A stretch of 64,000 nucleotides of DNA from JAAZMA01 sp036720245 (GCA_036720245.1 DAIMNI010000001.1:1-64000); one strand, 5' to 3'. Numbered from the stretch's first letter, positions 7,772 through 16,790 are shown. Numbers and translations: made by a program. Notes: generated by a model from the sequence alone, not told the origin.

Positions 7772-8950
7772 TTATTGGTATTCCTTATCTATAGTTATAA
7801 TACAGTTATACTGTGGACTATTCCTTTTTATAGCACTTAAAATATCGTGTTCTATACTTTTTTCGGTAATATCTTTACTTAATTTATTTGCATCTATCAC
7901 AATATCGAATATGAGATTTTTTTTATTACCTTCACCAACTATTCTAAAGTCGTGTATGGATTTTATTATTGGATTATCCTTGATTATTTCTTCTACTTCA
8001 TTTCTAGTCTTTATAATTTCCTTTGTATCTATAGAAATAGGATCCATGTGAATAACTAAATGTAATTCCAACTTTTCACTAAGTTCTCTTTCTGCTTTAT
8101 CAATTACCTCATGAATATCCATTACGCCGATATTAGCAGGAAATTCAGCATGTATCGAGGCCATAGTTCTTCCAGGACCATAATTGTGAACAATTAAATC
8201 GTGAACACCAGTAATATATTCATATGAAAGCACACCATTTTTTATGGAATTTATAAGTTCTTCACTAGGAGCTTCACCAATTAAAGGACTTATAGTTTCT
8301 TTTACTAGATTAAATCCTGCGTAAAGTATGGCGAGGGCTATTAAAACTCCAATGTACCCATCAATAGCTACATCTGTAAATAATGATGCTAATAGAGATA
8401 CTACGACAACAGATGTAGTAAAAACATCACCTAAAGCATCTGTAGATGTAGCTTTAAGGGTTGATGAAGAAATTTTATCCCCTAATTTTTTATTGAATAT
8501 ACTTAGCCATATCTTAAAGAAAATTGAAATCAATAGAATAATAAAAGAAATCAATTCAAAGACTACAGCTTTAGGATGTATGATGCGGTCAATAGAAGTC
8601 TTTATGAACTGAAACCCTACTAACATAACCATAAAAGCAACAATTAAGGCGGATAGGTATTCTATTCTACCATGGCCATAAGGATGTTCTTTATCAGGTG
8701 GCAAATTCGACAGTTTAAATCCTATAATTGTAATAACAGAAGAAGCTGCATCAGATAAATTATTAAATGCATCTGCCAAAACAGCTATTGAGGAAATACT
8801 AATCCCTATAACCAATTTAATTATAAATAAAATTGAGTTGACCACTATTCCAACTATTCCAGCTAGATAGCCAACCTTACCTCTAATCTTATTATCTGAA
8901 AAATCGGTGTTTCCCTTTGTTGTAAGTTTTAATAGAAAATCTGTTAGCAT
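7772..8950 (-). CDS. Cation diffusion facilitator transporter, manganese-type ligands
   Basis: 392 residues with six membrane segments, then a cytoplasmic ferredoxin-like domain from about 215 with an extra C-terminal extension. CDF proteins export divalent metals in exchange for protons. The metal-site residues are N63xxxD67 in TM2 (NNLSD) and D171xxxD175 in TM5 (DALGD). Zinc exporters carry His in one of these positions, while the NxxxD/DxxxD pair is known from manganese exporters such as pneumococcal MntE. I therefore infer manganese as the likely substrate. The ATG at 8950 is preceded by GGGAGGT. The gene is single and convergent with the ABC operon. Confidence 0.88.
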   Translation of the reverse strand: MLTDFLLKLTTKGNTDFSDNKIRGKVGYLAGIVGIVVNSILFIIKLVIGISISSIAVLADAFNNLSDAASSVITIIGFKLSNLPPDKEHPYGHGRIEYLSALIVAFMVMLVGFQFIKTSIDRIIHPKAVVFELISFIILLISIFFKIWLSIFNKKLGDKISSSTLKATSTDALGDVFTTSVVVVSLLASLFTDVAIDGYIGVLIALAILYAGFNLVKETISPLIGEAPSEELINSIKNGVLSYEYITGVHDLIVHNYGPGRTMASIHAEFPANIGVMDIHEVIDKAERELSEKLELHLVIHMDPISIDTKEIIKTRNEVEEIIKDNPIIKSIHDFRIVGEGNKKNLIFDIVIDANKLSKDITEKSIEHDILSAIKRNSPQYNCIITIDKEYQ

Positions 8951-9110
8951 AAAATAAAATACCTCCCTAAATTATTATGAGCTATAGTATAATAATTATA
9001 TCACATTTAAAAAATCTAGTAGATTATTATAATATTTTTTTGCCAAGTAAAAAAAGTTATTATATAATTAAATCTGGACATTTAAAAAACAAACAAGCAG
9101 GAGGAATATG

Positions 9111-10016
9111 ATGGAATTTACTTGGTTTACACTTGCAATATTAGCTACATTTTTTTGGGGATTATCCGATGTATCTTTTAAGAAAGGAACTGATCCAAAT
9201 GATAGATATTCCCATCTAAGAATATTAATAATGATAGGTTTAATTATGGGATTTCAGGCCTTTTTTGAATTATATAAAATAAATTGGCAATATGATATAA
9301 GAAATATTATTTCATATTTTCCAGTTTCCTTTTTATATATATTATCTATGGGAATAGATTTTTTTGGTTATAGATATTTATTGATTTCCGTTGGCTCCCC
9401 AGTGGCAAGCACCTCAGGGGCTATAGCTGGGATGCTATCCTTTAAGGTTTTAGGAAAAACCATATCTCCTATACAATTTTTTGCAGTAAGTTTAATTACC
9501 GTAGGGCTAATAATATTAGCTGCCTTAGAGGGTAAAGAGGCTAGAAAGGAAAATCAAATAGCTAATTGTGAAGGGGATAAAAAATATAAATTTGGAGCTA
9601 CTGCCTTATTATTTCCTATAGCCTATGCTCTTTTAGATGGTGTAGGGACATTTTTAGATGATGTGTATTTAAGCAAACATTTTACACCAGCGGAGGCCCT
9701 AATTTCTTTTGAATTGACCTTTCTATTGGTAGCATTAGTATCTTTATTCTATGTAATAGTAATTAAAAAACAAAAATACAAATTAGTAGATGAAAAATAT
9801 AATATTTATGGTGGGATACTAGAGACAGCAGGACAATTTTTTTATGTATATGCTCTAAATTCTAATTCAGTAGTGGCTGCACCATTAATGTCCGTAGATA
9901 GCATAGTAGCAGTTATATTTGGCAGGATTTTATTAAAAGAAAAACTAACTAGGGGACAATATTTTACTATAATTATGATAAGTATAGGTGTATTTATATT
10001 GGGCTTTTTTGAATAA
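9111..10016 (+). CDS. EamA/DMT-family transporter
   Basis: About 301 residues with ten membrane segments in two repeated halves, as in the drug/metabolite transporter superfamily. Two adjacent ATGs occur at 9108 and 9111. The second gives the better 6-nt spacing from GGAGG at 9100-9104. Family members export amino acids, nucleobases or other small metabolites. The second half contains the conserved SVDSIVAVIFGRILLKEKL region just before the last TM pair. No substrate can be assigned and the gene stands alone. Confidence 0.8.
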   Translation: MEFTWFTLAILATFFWGLSDVSFKKGTDPNDRYSHLRILIMIGLIMGFQAFFELYKINWQYDIRNIISYFPVSFLYILSMGIDFFGYRYLLISVGSPVASTSGAIAGMLSFKVLGKTISPIQFFAVSLITVGLIILAALEGKEARKENQIANCEGDKKYKFGATALLFPIAYALLDGVGTFLDDVYLSKHFTPAEALISFELTFLLVALVSLFYVIVIKKQKYKLVDEKYNIYGGILETAGQFFYVYALNSNSVVAAPLMSVDSIVAVIFGRILLKEKLTRGQYFTIIMISIGVFILGFFE

Positions 10017-10114
10017 ATAAAAAGGTAAAGTTAAAAAGTATTTTAAGTTCTAAGTATTTGGGTATAATTATATAAAGATTGTAGGCATAAAATAAAATTG
10101 GAGGGGATTGGAGA

Positions 10115-11248
10115 ATGTTATATGAAATTGTAAATGATTTTCCTAATGAAATACTTAATGTAAAAGAGGCTCCTTTTATTTCACTTTATCAACCTACCCA
10201 TAGGCATAGACCAGAAAATAAGCAGGACCTAATTAGATTTAAAAACCTTATTCAAGAGACGGAAAGTTCATTAAAACAAAAATACCCTAAAAAAGAAATT
10301 GACAATATTATGAAGCCCTTTTACGCTTTAGCAGAGGATAGGATGTTTTGGAATCATACCTTAGATGGATTAGCCATATTTAAAGCAGGAGATAAATGTA
10401 TTGTGTATAATCTTCAAAGGCCGGTAGAGGAATTAGTTGTGGTATCTGATAGTTTTCACATTAAACCCTTAATTAGAATATTTCAATCGGCAGATAGATA
10501 CCATTTATTAGGCTTAAACAGAAATGAGTTTACATTGTATGAAGGAAATAGATATGGATTTGAAGAGGTAGAAATAGATTCTAGTGTTCCTAAAACTATA
10601 AAGGAAGTCGTAGGAGATGAATACACTAAGCCCTATCTTAATGCATCAGGAGGTACTGGTACTTTTCATGGACATGGCAGCAAGAAAGATGAAATAGACA
10701 AGGATACAGATAAATTCTTCAGATATGTAGATAGATTTGTATTGGATAATTATTCTCGCCCTACAGGATTACCTTTAATTTTAGTAGCATTAAATGAGTA
10801 TCATGCTCCTTTTCAAAATATTAGTCATAATCCCTTACTTATGAAAGAAGGAATAAAAACTGCCTATGATACTTTAAGCATCGAAGAATTAAGGGAAAAT
10901 GTTTGGGGAAAAATTGAACCATTATATTTAGAAAAAACAAAATTACTAATAGATAATTATGAAATGGCCAAATCTAAATTTTTAGGTTCTGACGATTTAG
11001 CCCAAATCGCAAGGGCAGCATTGGAAAATAATATCTCTACTTTAATGATTGAGGCAGATAAAATAATTCCAGGCAAAATTAATTTAGATACAGGAGAATT
11101 AATAAGGGGAGATTTGGATAATCCAGAATTTGATGATATATTAGATGATTTGGCTGAAATGGTGTTTAAAAACAAAGGTGAGGTAGTAGTGCTTCCCAAA
11201 GAGCGAATGCCTTCAGACACGGGTGCTGCAGCTATTTATAGATATTAA
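10115..11248 (+). CDS. baeRF family 3 protein (bacterial release-factor-like)
   Basis: 377 soluble residues resembling the bacterial archaeo-eukaryotic release factor family 3. It carries the N-terminal SLYQPTHRHRPENKQD segment, a central FHGHGSKKDEIDKDTDKFF segment and the C-terminal PSDTGAAAIYRY. These proteins share the fold of eukaryotic eRF1 and archaeal RF1 and are predicted to act at ribosomes, but their biochemical role is not settled. The eRF1-type GGQ peptide-release motif is not present here; the nearest feature is ASGGTGTFHG around residue 182, so hydrolysis at the peptidyl-transferase centre should not be assumed. Well placed ATG after GGAGGGG, and its own terminator. Confidence 0.75.
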   Translation: MLYEIVNDFPNEILNVKEAPFISLYQPTHRHRPENKQDLIRFKNLIQETESSLKQKYPKKEIDNIMKPFYALAEDRMFWNHTLDGLAIFKAGDKCIVYNLQRPVEELVVVSDSFHIKPLIRIFQSADRYHLLGLNRNEFTLYEGNRYGFEEVEIDSSVPKTIKEVVGDEYTKPYLNASGGTGTFHGHGSKKDEIDKDTDKFFRYVDRFVLDNYSRPTGLPLILVALNEYHAPFQNISHNPLLMKEGIKTAYDTLSIEELRENVWGKIEPLYLEKTKLLIDNYEMAKSKFLGSDDLAQIARAALENNISTLMIEADKIIPGKINLDTGELIRGDLDNPEFDDILDDLAEMVFKNKGEVVVLPKERMPSDTGAAAIYRY

Positions 11249-11251
11249 AAT

Positions 11252-11286
11252 AGTAGGTGGTATAAAACCACCTACTTTATTTTTTT
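11252..11286 (+). terminator. Rho-independent terminator
   Basis: AGTAGGTGGT (11252-11261) pairs perfectly with ACCACCTACT (11267-11276), followed by a T-rich run to 11286. It ends the baeRF transcript. Confidence 0.9.
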
Positions 11287-11297
11287 CGAAAAAATGC

Positions 11298-11326
11298 TTG
11301 ACCAAAAAGGAATTTCATAGTATTAT
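11298..11326 (+). promoter_or_regulatory. Sigma-A promoter of tRNA-Ala
   Basis: TTGACC at 11298-11303, a 17-nt spacer, and TATTAT at 11321-11326, ending 10 nt before the tRNA. Confidence 0.75.
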
Positions 11327-11336
11327 TTTATGAGAT

Positions 11337-11412
11337 GGGGCTTTGGCGAAGTTGGGATCGCGTCTGACTGGCAGTCAGAAGACCAGGGGTTCGAATCCCC
11401 TAAGCTCCACCA
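11337..11412 (+). tRNA. tRNA-Ala (anticodon GGC)
   Basis: 76 nt including an encoded CCA. Acceptor stem GGGGCTT pairs with AAGCTCC (one G-U). D stem GCGA/TCGC. Anticodon stem TCTGA/TCAGA around the 7-nt loop CTGGCAG gives anticodon GGC. The T arm is AGGGG-TTCGAAT-CCCCT. It reads GCC and GCU alanine codons. It has its own promoter and terminator. Confidence 0.96.
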
Positions 11413-11420
11413 TAATAAAA

Positions 11421-11450
11421 GGCTAGAACGTTGTTGTTCTAGCCTGTTTT
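11421..11450 (+). terminator. Rho-independent terminator of tRNA-Ala
   Basis: GGCTAGAAC (11421-11429) pairs with GTTCTAGCC (11436-11444), followed by TGTTTT. Confidence 0.85.
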
Positions 11451-11468
11451 AATGCCTATAAAAAATAT

Positions 11469-12410
11469 CTAATATCCCCTTTTAATATCCACCACATTAA
11501 TCAATTCCTCATTATTTATATATCTTTTCATATTCTTATAAGCAATTTCATATCTTCTTCTAAAATTCATCTCTGAAGCCCAAGAATTATGAGGTGATAT
11601 TATTACATTATCCATATTCCATAAAGGACTATCTTCTGGTAGTGGTTCCTCCTCAAATACATCTAGTGCAGCTTTTTTAACTTTTCCATTTTGTAAATTA
11701 CTTATAAGAGCATTTTCATCTATAATACTACCGCGAGCAATATTTACTAAATAAACTCCATCTTTCATAGTTTTAAATGCATTTTCATTTACTAGATGAT
11801 GAGTTCCTTCAGTATAAGGAGCTGCAATTACTAAGAAATCTAATTGAGATGCGAAGTTTTCTATTTCATCTATTTTATAGGTCTTATCAAAATATTCTGC
11901 ATCCCTTCCACTAAGATTAAATCCTATAATTTCCACACCAAAGCCCTTAAGCCTTTTAGCAGTCTCTTGTGCAATATCCCCTGTACCTATAAATCCTATA
12001 GTTTTATTATACAATTCTAATAATGAAGTATTTACTTTCCACAATTTTTCCCTTTGTTTATCATAAAATTCCTTACTATTTTTTAGCATTTCTAAAATTT
12101 TCATTACAGTCCATTCTGCTATAGGAATACTGTATCCACCCCTATTATTGGTAAGTATAATATTTTGATTTTTCACCTTTTCCAAGGGGACTTGATTTAT
12201 TCCAGCAGATAGAAGTTGTATCCATTTTAGATTAGGGAAATTTTCAATATCTATTTTGTCAAATGGATTAAAGCAAACCATCATATCCACATCTTTCATA
12301 TTTTTAGAAAAGCTAATATCCCTTTCATCTACAAAGACTATTTCATAGCCTAAGTCCTCCAAGGTTTTCATTTCCTCATCAGTATATTTAAAAGTAACCA
12401 ATGCCTTCAA
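11469..12410 (-). CDS. D-2-hydroxyacid dehydrogenase (NAD-dependent)
   Basis: About 313 residues. The start is taken as TTG at 12410, because GGGTGA lies about 7 nt upstream; a GTG at 12419 would use up that Shine-Dalgarno. The protein has the PGDH/D-lactate-dehydrogenase fold: nucleotide motif GFIGTGDIA in the middle, VNIARGSIIDENAL carrying the catalytic Arg, the Glu in DVFEEEPLP, and ISPHNSW carrying the catalytic His. It reduces 2-keto acids to D-hydroxy acids or the reverse; the substrate is not assignable. Divergent from the RNase H gene. Confidence 0.88.
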   Translation of the reverse strand: MKALVTFKYTDEEMKTLEDLGYEIVFVDERDISFSKNMKDVDMMVCFNPFDKIDIENFPNLKWIQLLSAGINQVPLEKVKNQNIILTNNRGGYSIPIAEWTVMKILEMLKNSKEFYDKQREKLWKVNTSLLELYNKTIGFIGTGDIAQETAKRLKGFGVEIIGFNLSGRDAEYFDKTYKIDEIENFASQLDFLVIAAPYTEGTHHLVNENAFKTMKDGVYLVNIARGSIIDENALISNLQNGKVKKAALDVFEEEPLPEDSPLWNMDNVIISPHNSWASEMNFRRRYEIAYKNMKRYINNEELINVVDIKRGY

Positions 12411-12469
12411 ATAAATCACCCTTTCTTTGTTTCTCTATTAATACCCAATTATTATTAAATTAATATAGA

Positions 12470-12498
12470 TTGACAATAGATGCCATAACTAATAGTAT
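12470..12498 (+). promoter_or_regulatory. Sigma-A promoter of the RNase H gene
   Basis: Consensus TTGACA at 12470-12475, 17-nt spacer, TAGTAT at 12493-12498, 29 nt before the ATG at 12528. Confidence 0.7.
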
Positions 12499-12527
12499 AT
12501 TATTAATCCTAAATTTGAGGTGAAAAT

Positions 12528-13139
12528 ATGTCTAAATATTTTTATTCAGTTAAAGAAGGTAGAAAAATTGGAGTTTACAGTACTTGGGCAGAATGTGAAG
12601 AACAAGTAAAGGGCTATTCAGGAGCAGCTTATAAGAAATTTTCTAATTTGGAGGATGCAGAAAATTTTATTTATGGAAATGAAGAAAAACTAGAAGAAAA
12701 AACTTTAGATTCCATAAAGAAAAATGAAATCATAGCCTATGTAGATGGAAGCTTTGATATACATAGTAAATCCTATTCCTATGGTGTAATTTTATTTACC
12801 ACAGAAGGAAAAACTACTTATGCTGAAAAAGAAAAAGATGAAAACTTAGTAGAAATGAGAAATGTAGCAGGAGAAATAAGAGGAGCTATGGTATCTATGG
12901 AAAAGGCTTTATTAATTGGAAAGGACACTCTTTATTTACATTATGATTATATGGGAATAGAAAAATGGGCTAAAGGAGAATGGAAGGCTAATAAATATGG
13001 AACACAAAAATATAAAGATTATTATAATTCCATAAATGATAGATTAAATGTAGTGTTTATTAAAGTATTAGCTCATAGTGGAGATAAATACAATGAAGAA
13101 GCAGATGCATTGGCTAAGGCAGCCCTTGGTATAAAATAG
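12528..13139 (+). CDS. Ribonuclease HI with N-terminal viroplasmin domain
   Basis: 203 residues. Residues 1-45 (YSVKEGRKIGVYSTWAEC, YKKFSNLEDAENFIYG) form a caulimovirus viroplasmin-type RNA/DNA hybrid-binding domain. The rest is RNase HI: IIAYVDGSF carries the first catalytic Asp, AGEIRGAM the Glu, LHYDYMGIEKW the next Asp, and AHSGDKYNEEADALAK the last His/Asp region. It degrades RNA in RNA-DNA hybrids. The domain pairing is common in Firmicutes. The stop is immediately followed by a palindromic repeat at 13147, with no separate terminator. Confidence 0.92.
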   Translation: MSKYFYSVKEGRKIGVYSTWAECEEQVKGYSGAAYKKFSNLEDAENFIYGNEEKLEEKTLDSIKKNEIIAYVDGSFDIHSKSYSYGVILFTTEGKTTYAEKEKDENLVEMRNVAGEIRGAMVSMEKALLIGKDTLYLHYDYMGIEKWAKGEWKANKYGTQKYKDYYNSINDRLNVVFIKVLAHSGDKYNEEADALAKAALGIK

Positions 13140-13146
13140 GGCTATT

Positions 13147-13240
13147 GTCATCCTGAGCGTAAGCGAAGGATCTCAGCTTTTTATCGCTTAGAGATTCTTC
13201 ACCTTCGGTTCAGAATGACAGAATAAGTACTTTATCAGTA
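13147..13240. repeat. GTCATCCTGA palindromic repeat, copy 1
   Basis: GTCATCCTGAGCGTAAGCGA from 13147 is mirrored by an imperfect right arm ending TCAGAATGAC at 13210-13219. Outside it lies AGTACTTTATCAGTAGTC, shared with copy 2 at 21524. The right arm reads CACCTTCGGTTCAG instead of CGCTTACGCTCAG, so the arms have diverged. Noncoding, between RNase H and dCMP deaminase. Confidence 0.8.
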
Positions 13241-13262
13241 GTCCCAGACTATCCTCGATGCA

Positions 13263-13751
13263 CTAATATCCCAATTCATCAGACAACGAATCGTCATTTT
13301 CCACCCAATCCTGTACCTGTATTACTCTATAATCATCCGCAGTATCTCTTATAATAACTTCCTTAATTCCTGCATTTATTATTAATCTTTTACACATAGA
13401 ACAGGAGTTGGCATTTTCTATTAAACTGCCAGTTTTCACATCTGTCCCTACTAAATAAAGGCTACTATCTATCATATCTCGTCTAGAAGCAGAGATTATA
13501 CAATTTGCCTCTGCATGGACAGAACGGCAAAGTTCATATCTAGTGCCTCTAGGTACGTTTAATTGTTCCCTTCTACAAAATCCTAAGTCTGAACAATTTT
13601 TCCTACCTCTAGGGGCACCGGTGTATCCAGTGGAGATAATTTCATCATTTTTTACTATAATAGCGCCAAAATTTCGCCTTAGGCATGTCCCCCTTTTAGA
13701 CACAGTTTCAGCAATATCTAAATAATAATTTACTTTATCTCTTCTATTCAT
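13263..13751 (-). CDS. dCMP deaminase family protein
   Basis: About 162 residues. The ATG at 13751 follows GGAGGG by about 6 nt; a longer reading from 13775 is not needed. The zinc site is complete: VHAEANCI gives His and the catalytic Glu, and SCSMCKR gives the two Cys. A cysteine-containing N-terminal segment (KRGTCLRRNFGAIIV, then NCSDLGFCRR) matches deoxycytidylate deaminases, which make dUMP for thymidylate synthesis. ComE-like deaminases are the alternative. It is divergent from the LURP-one-related gene. Confidence 0.9.
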   Translation of the reverse strand: MNRRDKVNYYLDIAETVSKRGTCLRRNFGAIIVKNDEIISTGYTGAPRGRKNCSDLGFCRREQLNVPRGTRYELCRSVHAEANCIISASRRDMIDSSLYLVGTDVKTGSLIENANSCSMCKRLIINAGIKEVIIRDTADDYRVIQVQDWVENDDSLSDELGY

Positions 13752-13839
13752 AATTTCCCTCCATATAAATATCATAATTATAGAAAAATATATTTTTATA
13801 ATATATAATACTATTATATATTATTTTGGGAGGTGTATC

Positions 13840-14328
13840 ATGAAATTTTTAGTTAAAGAAAAAATATTTACCTTTGCAGATAAATTTAATATTGAAGATG
13901 AATACGGTGATCCCCAATATAAGGTGGTTGGGGAGATATTTACATTTGGAAATAAATTAAGATTATATGATATGCATGATGTGGAAATTATCTATGTGGA
14001 GCAGAAACTTTTTAGATTTTTGCCAGAATACGAAATATACAAATCTGGGAATCTAGTGGCAAAAGTTAAAAAAGAACTTACATTTTTTAAACCAAATTTT
14101 CAGATAGAGTCTAATTATGGGAACTTAACTGTAAAGGGTGATATATTTCATCACGAATTTAATATTTTAAGAAATGGGAAAATTATAGCCTGGATAAGCA
14201 AAAAATGGATTACCTTTTCAGATACTTATTCTATAGATATATTAGAGGAAGAGGATGAAGCATTTATATTATCCATTGTAATAACCCTAGATCAAATACT
14301 TTATGATGGAAATAAAAATAATGGATAG
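13840..14328 (+). CDS. LURP-one-related/tubby-like beta-barrel protein
   Basis: 162 residues with no signal peptide, built of repeated short beta-strand units (FTFADKFNIEDEYGDPQYKVVGEIF, then FKPNFQIESNYGNLTVKGD) typical of the LOR/tubby C-terminal barrel. The bacterial members are of unknown function; structural relatives bind phosphoinositides or scramble lipids. GGGAGGTG supports the ATG at 13840. It is 16 nt upstream of a CapA-like gene in the same direction, so the two are probably co-transcribed, which hints at a cell-surface link. Confidence 0.75.
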   Translation: MKFLVKEKIFTFADKFNIEDEYGDPQYKVVGEIFTFGNKLRLYDMHDVEIIYVEQKLFRFLPEYEIYKSGNLVAKVKKELTFFKPNFQIESNYGNLTVKGDIFHHEFNILRNGKIIAWISKKWITFSDTYSIDILEEEDEAFILSIVITLDQILYDGNKNNG

Positions 14329-14344
14329 GGGGAGATGAGATAAA

Positions 14345-15373
14345 ATGAAAAGATTTATTTCGTTTTTCTTAATTTTTATTTTATTAATTTCATCTGGTTT
14401 TGTCCTTGCCGAAGAAGGGGAAAACACTATTACCATATCCTTAGCTGGAGATGTAATGATGGACGGTTCTGTTAGGCAACAGATTAATAAATATGGTTAT
14501 GATTATCCTTGGGAAAAGGTTGGAGATTATCTTAAAGACAGTGATTTAGCCATAGTAAATTTAGAAACCAGCATTACTACTAGAGGCAATAAATGGCCTA
14601 ATAAGCAATTTAACTTTAGATCTAATCCTAAGAATTTAGATTCTATGAAGGCTGCTGGTGTAGATATGGTTACCTTAGCCAATAATCATGTACTAGATTA
14701 TAGTAATCAAGGGCTTATAGACACTATAGATAATTTAAAAAAGAGGGAGATCTCTTATGCAGGTGGGGGCAAAAATAAAAAGGAAGCTTTACAAGGCGTA
14801 ATCATAGAAAAGGATGATATAAAAATTGGTGTTTTAGCCTTTTCAAGGGTTATTCCCGATGTGAAATGGTATGCAAATAACAATAGGGCAGGCATAGTTG
14901 GTGCCTATGATGGCTATACCCAAGATATGTTTAAGAGAATTGAAGAAATGAAAAAAGAAGTAGATATATTAATCTTGTCTTCCCATTGGGGAGTAGAAAG
15001 AAGCACTAAACCAAGGCCACAGGATATAAAAATAGCTAAGGCGGCTATAGATGCAGGTGTTGATATTGTAATGGGACATCATCCCCATGTGCTGCAAGGT
15101 GTAGAGATTTATAAGGGAAAGCCAATATTTTATAGTTTGGGAAATTTTGTCTTTGGAGGAAGGGACAAATTAACTAGAACTACTATGATTAGCCAGGTAA
15201 ACCTTAAGGATAAAAAATTAGAAAGCATAAAAGTTATACCTTGTAATATAGTAAATGGCAGACCTATCCCTGCAGCGGAAAAAGATAAAAGTAAAGCCAT
15301 TGAATATATAAATGGGCTTTCTAAGCCATTTAAAGTTTCTTTTGATAAAGATGGAATTATTAATATTGATTAG
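14345..15373 (+). CDS. CapA family protein (poly-gamma-glutamate/metallophosphatase-like)
   Basis: 342 residues starting with a signal peptide or membrane anchor (about 1-22). The calcineurin-like CapA domain follows: ISLAGDVMMDGS near 34, IVNLETSIT, LANNHVLDY, SSHWGVE and MGHHPHVLQG, which supply the metal-binding Asp, Asn and His residues. Related proteins act in capsule or poly-gamma-glutamate assembly, but no capBC genes are present, so the role is open. It lies between the LURP-one-related gene and the patatin gene in one run. Confidence 0.88.
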   Translation: MKRFISFFLIFILLISSGFVLAEEGENTITISLAGDVMMDGSVRQQINKYGYDYPWEKVGDYLKDSDLAIVNLETSITTRGNKWPNKQFNFRSNPKNLDSMKAAGVDMVTLANNHVLDYSNQGLIDTIDNLKKREISYAGGGKNKKEALQGVIIEKDDIKIGVLAFSRVIPDVKWYANNNRAGIVGAYDGYTQDMFKRIEEMKKEVDILILSSHWGVERSTKPRPQDIKIAKAAIDAGVDIVMGHHPHVLQGVEIYKGKPIFYSLGNFVFGGRDKLTRTTMISQVNLKDKKLESIKVIPCNIVNGRPIPAAEKDKSKAIEYINGLSKPFKVSFDKDGIINID

Positions 15374-15393
15374 AATGGGAAGAGGTGATTTAA

Positions 15394-16596
15394 ATGTATG
15401 GTTTAGTACTAGAAGGCGGTGGTGCTAAAGGGGCTTACCATATAGGAGCCTATAAGGCAATTATGGAAGAAGGCATTGAAATTAATGGCATAGCCGGGAC
15501 ATCAGTAGGTGCCTTAAATGGCGCTATATTAGCTCAAGGGGATTATGAGAGGGCTTATGATTTTTGGTATAATATGTCCTATTCTAAGGTAATCAATGCT
15601 ACAGATGAGGAAATAGAAAAATTAAAGGCGGGAAAATTTTCAAAGGAAGATTTAGGACTACTAAAGGAAAAAGTCAAGGGAATCATTTCTGATGGGGGAC
15701 TAGATATTACTCCTTTGAGAAATTTAGTAATAGAAGAAGTAGATGAAGAGAAAATTAGAAATTCTGGGAAAGATTTTGGAATAGTAACAGTCTCCCTTTC
15801 AGATTTAAAACCTGTGGAAATTTATATTGAGGATATACCAGATGGAGAATTGGCAGAATTTTTACTAGCCTCTGCATATTTTCCAGCTTTCAAAAGGGAA
15901 AAGATTGGTGGAAAAAGATATGTAGATGGTGGAATTTATAACAATCTTCCTGTTAATTTATTGATAGACAAAGGCTATAAGGATTTAATCTTAATTAGAA
16001 CCCATGGGATAGGTTATATTAGGAAGGTCGATTTGGGTAGTTTAAATGCCATAATTATATCGCCTAATGAGGAATTATGTAGGACTTTAGATTTTGAAGC
16101 AGATAGTGCCAGATACAATTTAAAACTTGGTTATTATGACGGGAAAAAAGCATTGAACAATCTAAAGGGATTTAATTATTATATTGAAGCTACAAAGAGT
16201 GATGATTATTTTATAGATTATTTATGGAATTTAGAAGAAGAAAAGATTATTAAATTAAAGAAAATTTTTAAAATCGATGAAGATATACCTAACAAAAAGG
16301 CTATGTTTGAACTTATAAATCCTAAATTATCTAGTTTGTTAGAAGTGGAAAAACATAAGAATTATGATGAAATATTTTATTCTTTAGTTGAAAAATTAGC
16401 TAAAGCATATGAAATAGAAAGATTTCAGATTTATAATTATGATGAATTAGTAGATTTAATAATGGAAAAAACAAAATTAGAGGAAAAAAAGGATATGGGT
16501 ATGTGGGATAAATTAATTGATAAAGTAGATATATTCTCTTTATTTACTAAAGAAGAAATTATCAAAGAAGTTGGACAAATATTATTGGGAAAATAG
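15394..16596 (+). CDS. Patatin-like phospholipase
   Basis: 400 residues. The N-terminal patatin domain has the oxyanion motif EGGGAKGAY (from residue 7), nucleophile motif GTSVG at 35-39 with Ser37, and the partner Asp in YVDGGIYNN near 175. These form a complete Ser-Asp dyad. The C-terminal 170 residues, charged and helical, are not assigned. It probably hydrolyses membrane or lipid esters in the cytoplasm. Shine-Dalgarno GAGGTGA supports the start. It follows CapA by 20 nt. Confidence 0.88.
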   Translation: MYGLVLEGGGAKGAYHIGAYKAIMEEGIEINGIAGTSVGALNGAILAQGDYERAYDFWYNMSYSKVINATDEEIEKLKAGKFSKEDLGLLKEKVKGIISDGGLDITPLRNLVIEEVDEEKIRNSGKDFGIVTVSLSDLKPVEIYIEDIPDGELAEFLLASAYFPAFKREKIGGKRYVDGGIYNNLPVNLLIDKGYKDLILIRTHGIGYIRKVDLGSLNAIIISPNEELCRTLDFEADSARYNLKLGYYDGKKALNNLKGFNYYIEATKSDDYFIDYLWNLEEEKIIKLKKIFKIDEDIPNKKAMFELINPKLSSLLEVEKHKNYDEIFYSLVEKLAKAYEIERFQIYNYDELVDLIMEKTKLEEKKDMGMWDKLIDKVDIFSLFTKEEIIKEVGQILLGK

Positions 16597-16790
16597 TTGA
16601 TATTTTTAGTAATAAGGGTTATAATTAAATATAACCTTAATTCATCAGTAAGGCATTTTGTTTTAGATTTTTATGAAGTAAATAAAAATAGTACGAGAAA
16701 TAAGATTTAGAATAGATTCTTGATCTCCGAATCTTTATTTCTTAAAAAGCATTCTGAGGATTAGAGGAATAAATTTTTGGAGGTAGTAAA
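16597..16790 (+). promoter_or_regulatory. Structured leader region of the cold shock gene
   Basis: No gene fits here. A weak hairpin, GGTTATA (16617-16623) with TATAACC (16630-16636), may end the patatin transcript. GAAATAAGATT (16697-16707) can pair with AATCTTTATTTC (16730-16741), giving a long stem before the cold shock gene, as in csp leaders whose structure changes with temperature. Function is inferred from position. Confidence 0.4.

Noticed and set aside
8328..8612. Plus-strand frame opposite the CDF gene
   Set aside because: Antisense shadow of a clear transporter gene; composition follows the complementary codons.
13147..13240. Insertion sequence at the GTCATCCTGA repeats
   Set aside because: No transposase frame and total length about 100 nt; kept as a palindromic repeat only.
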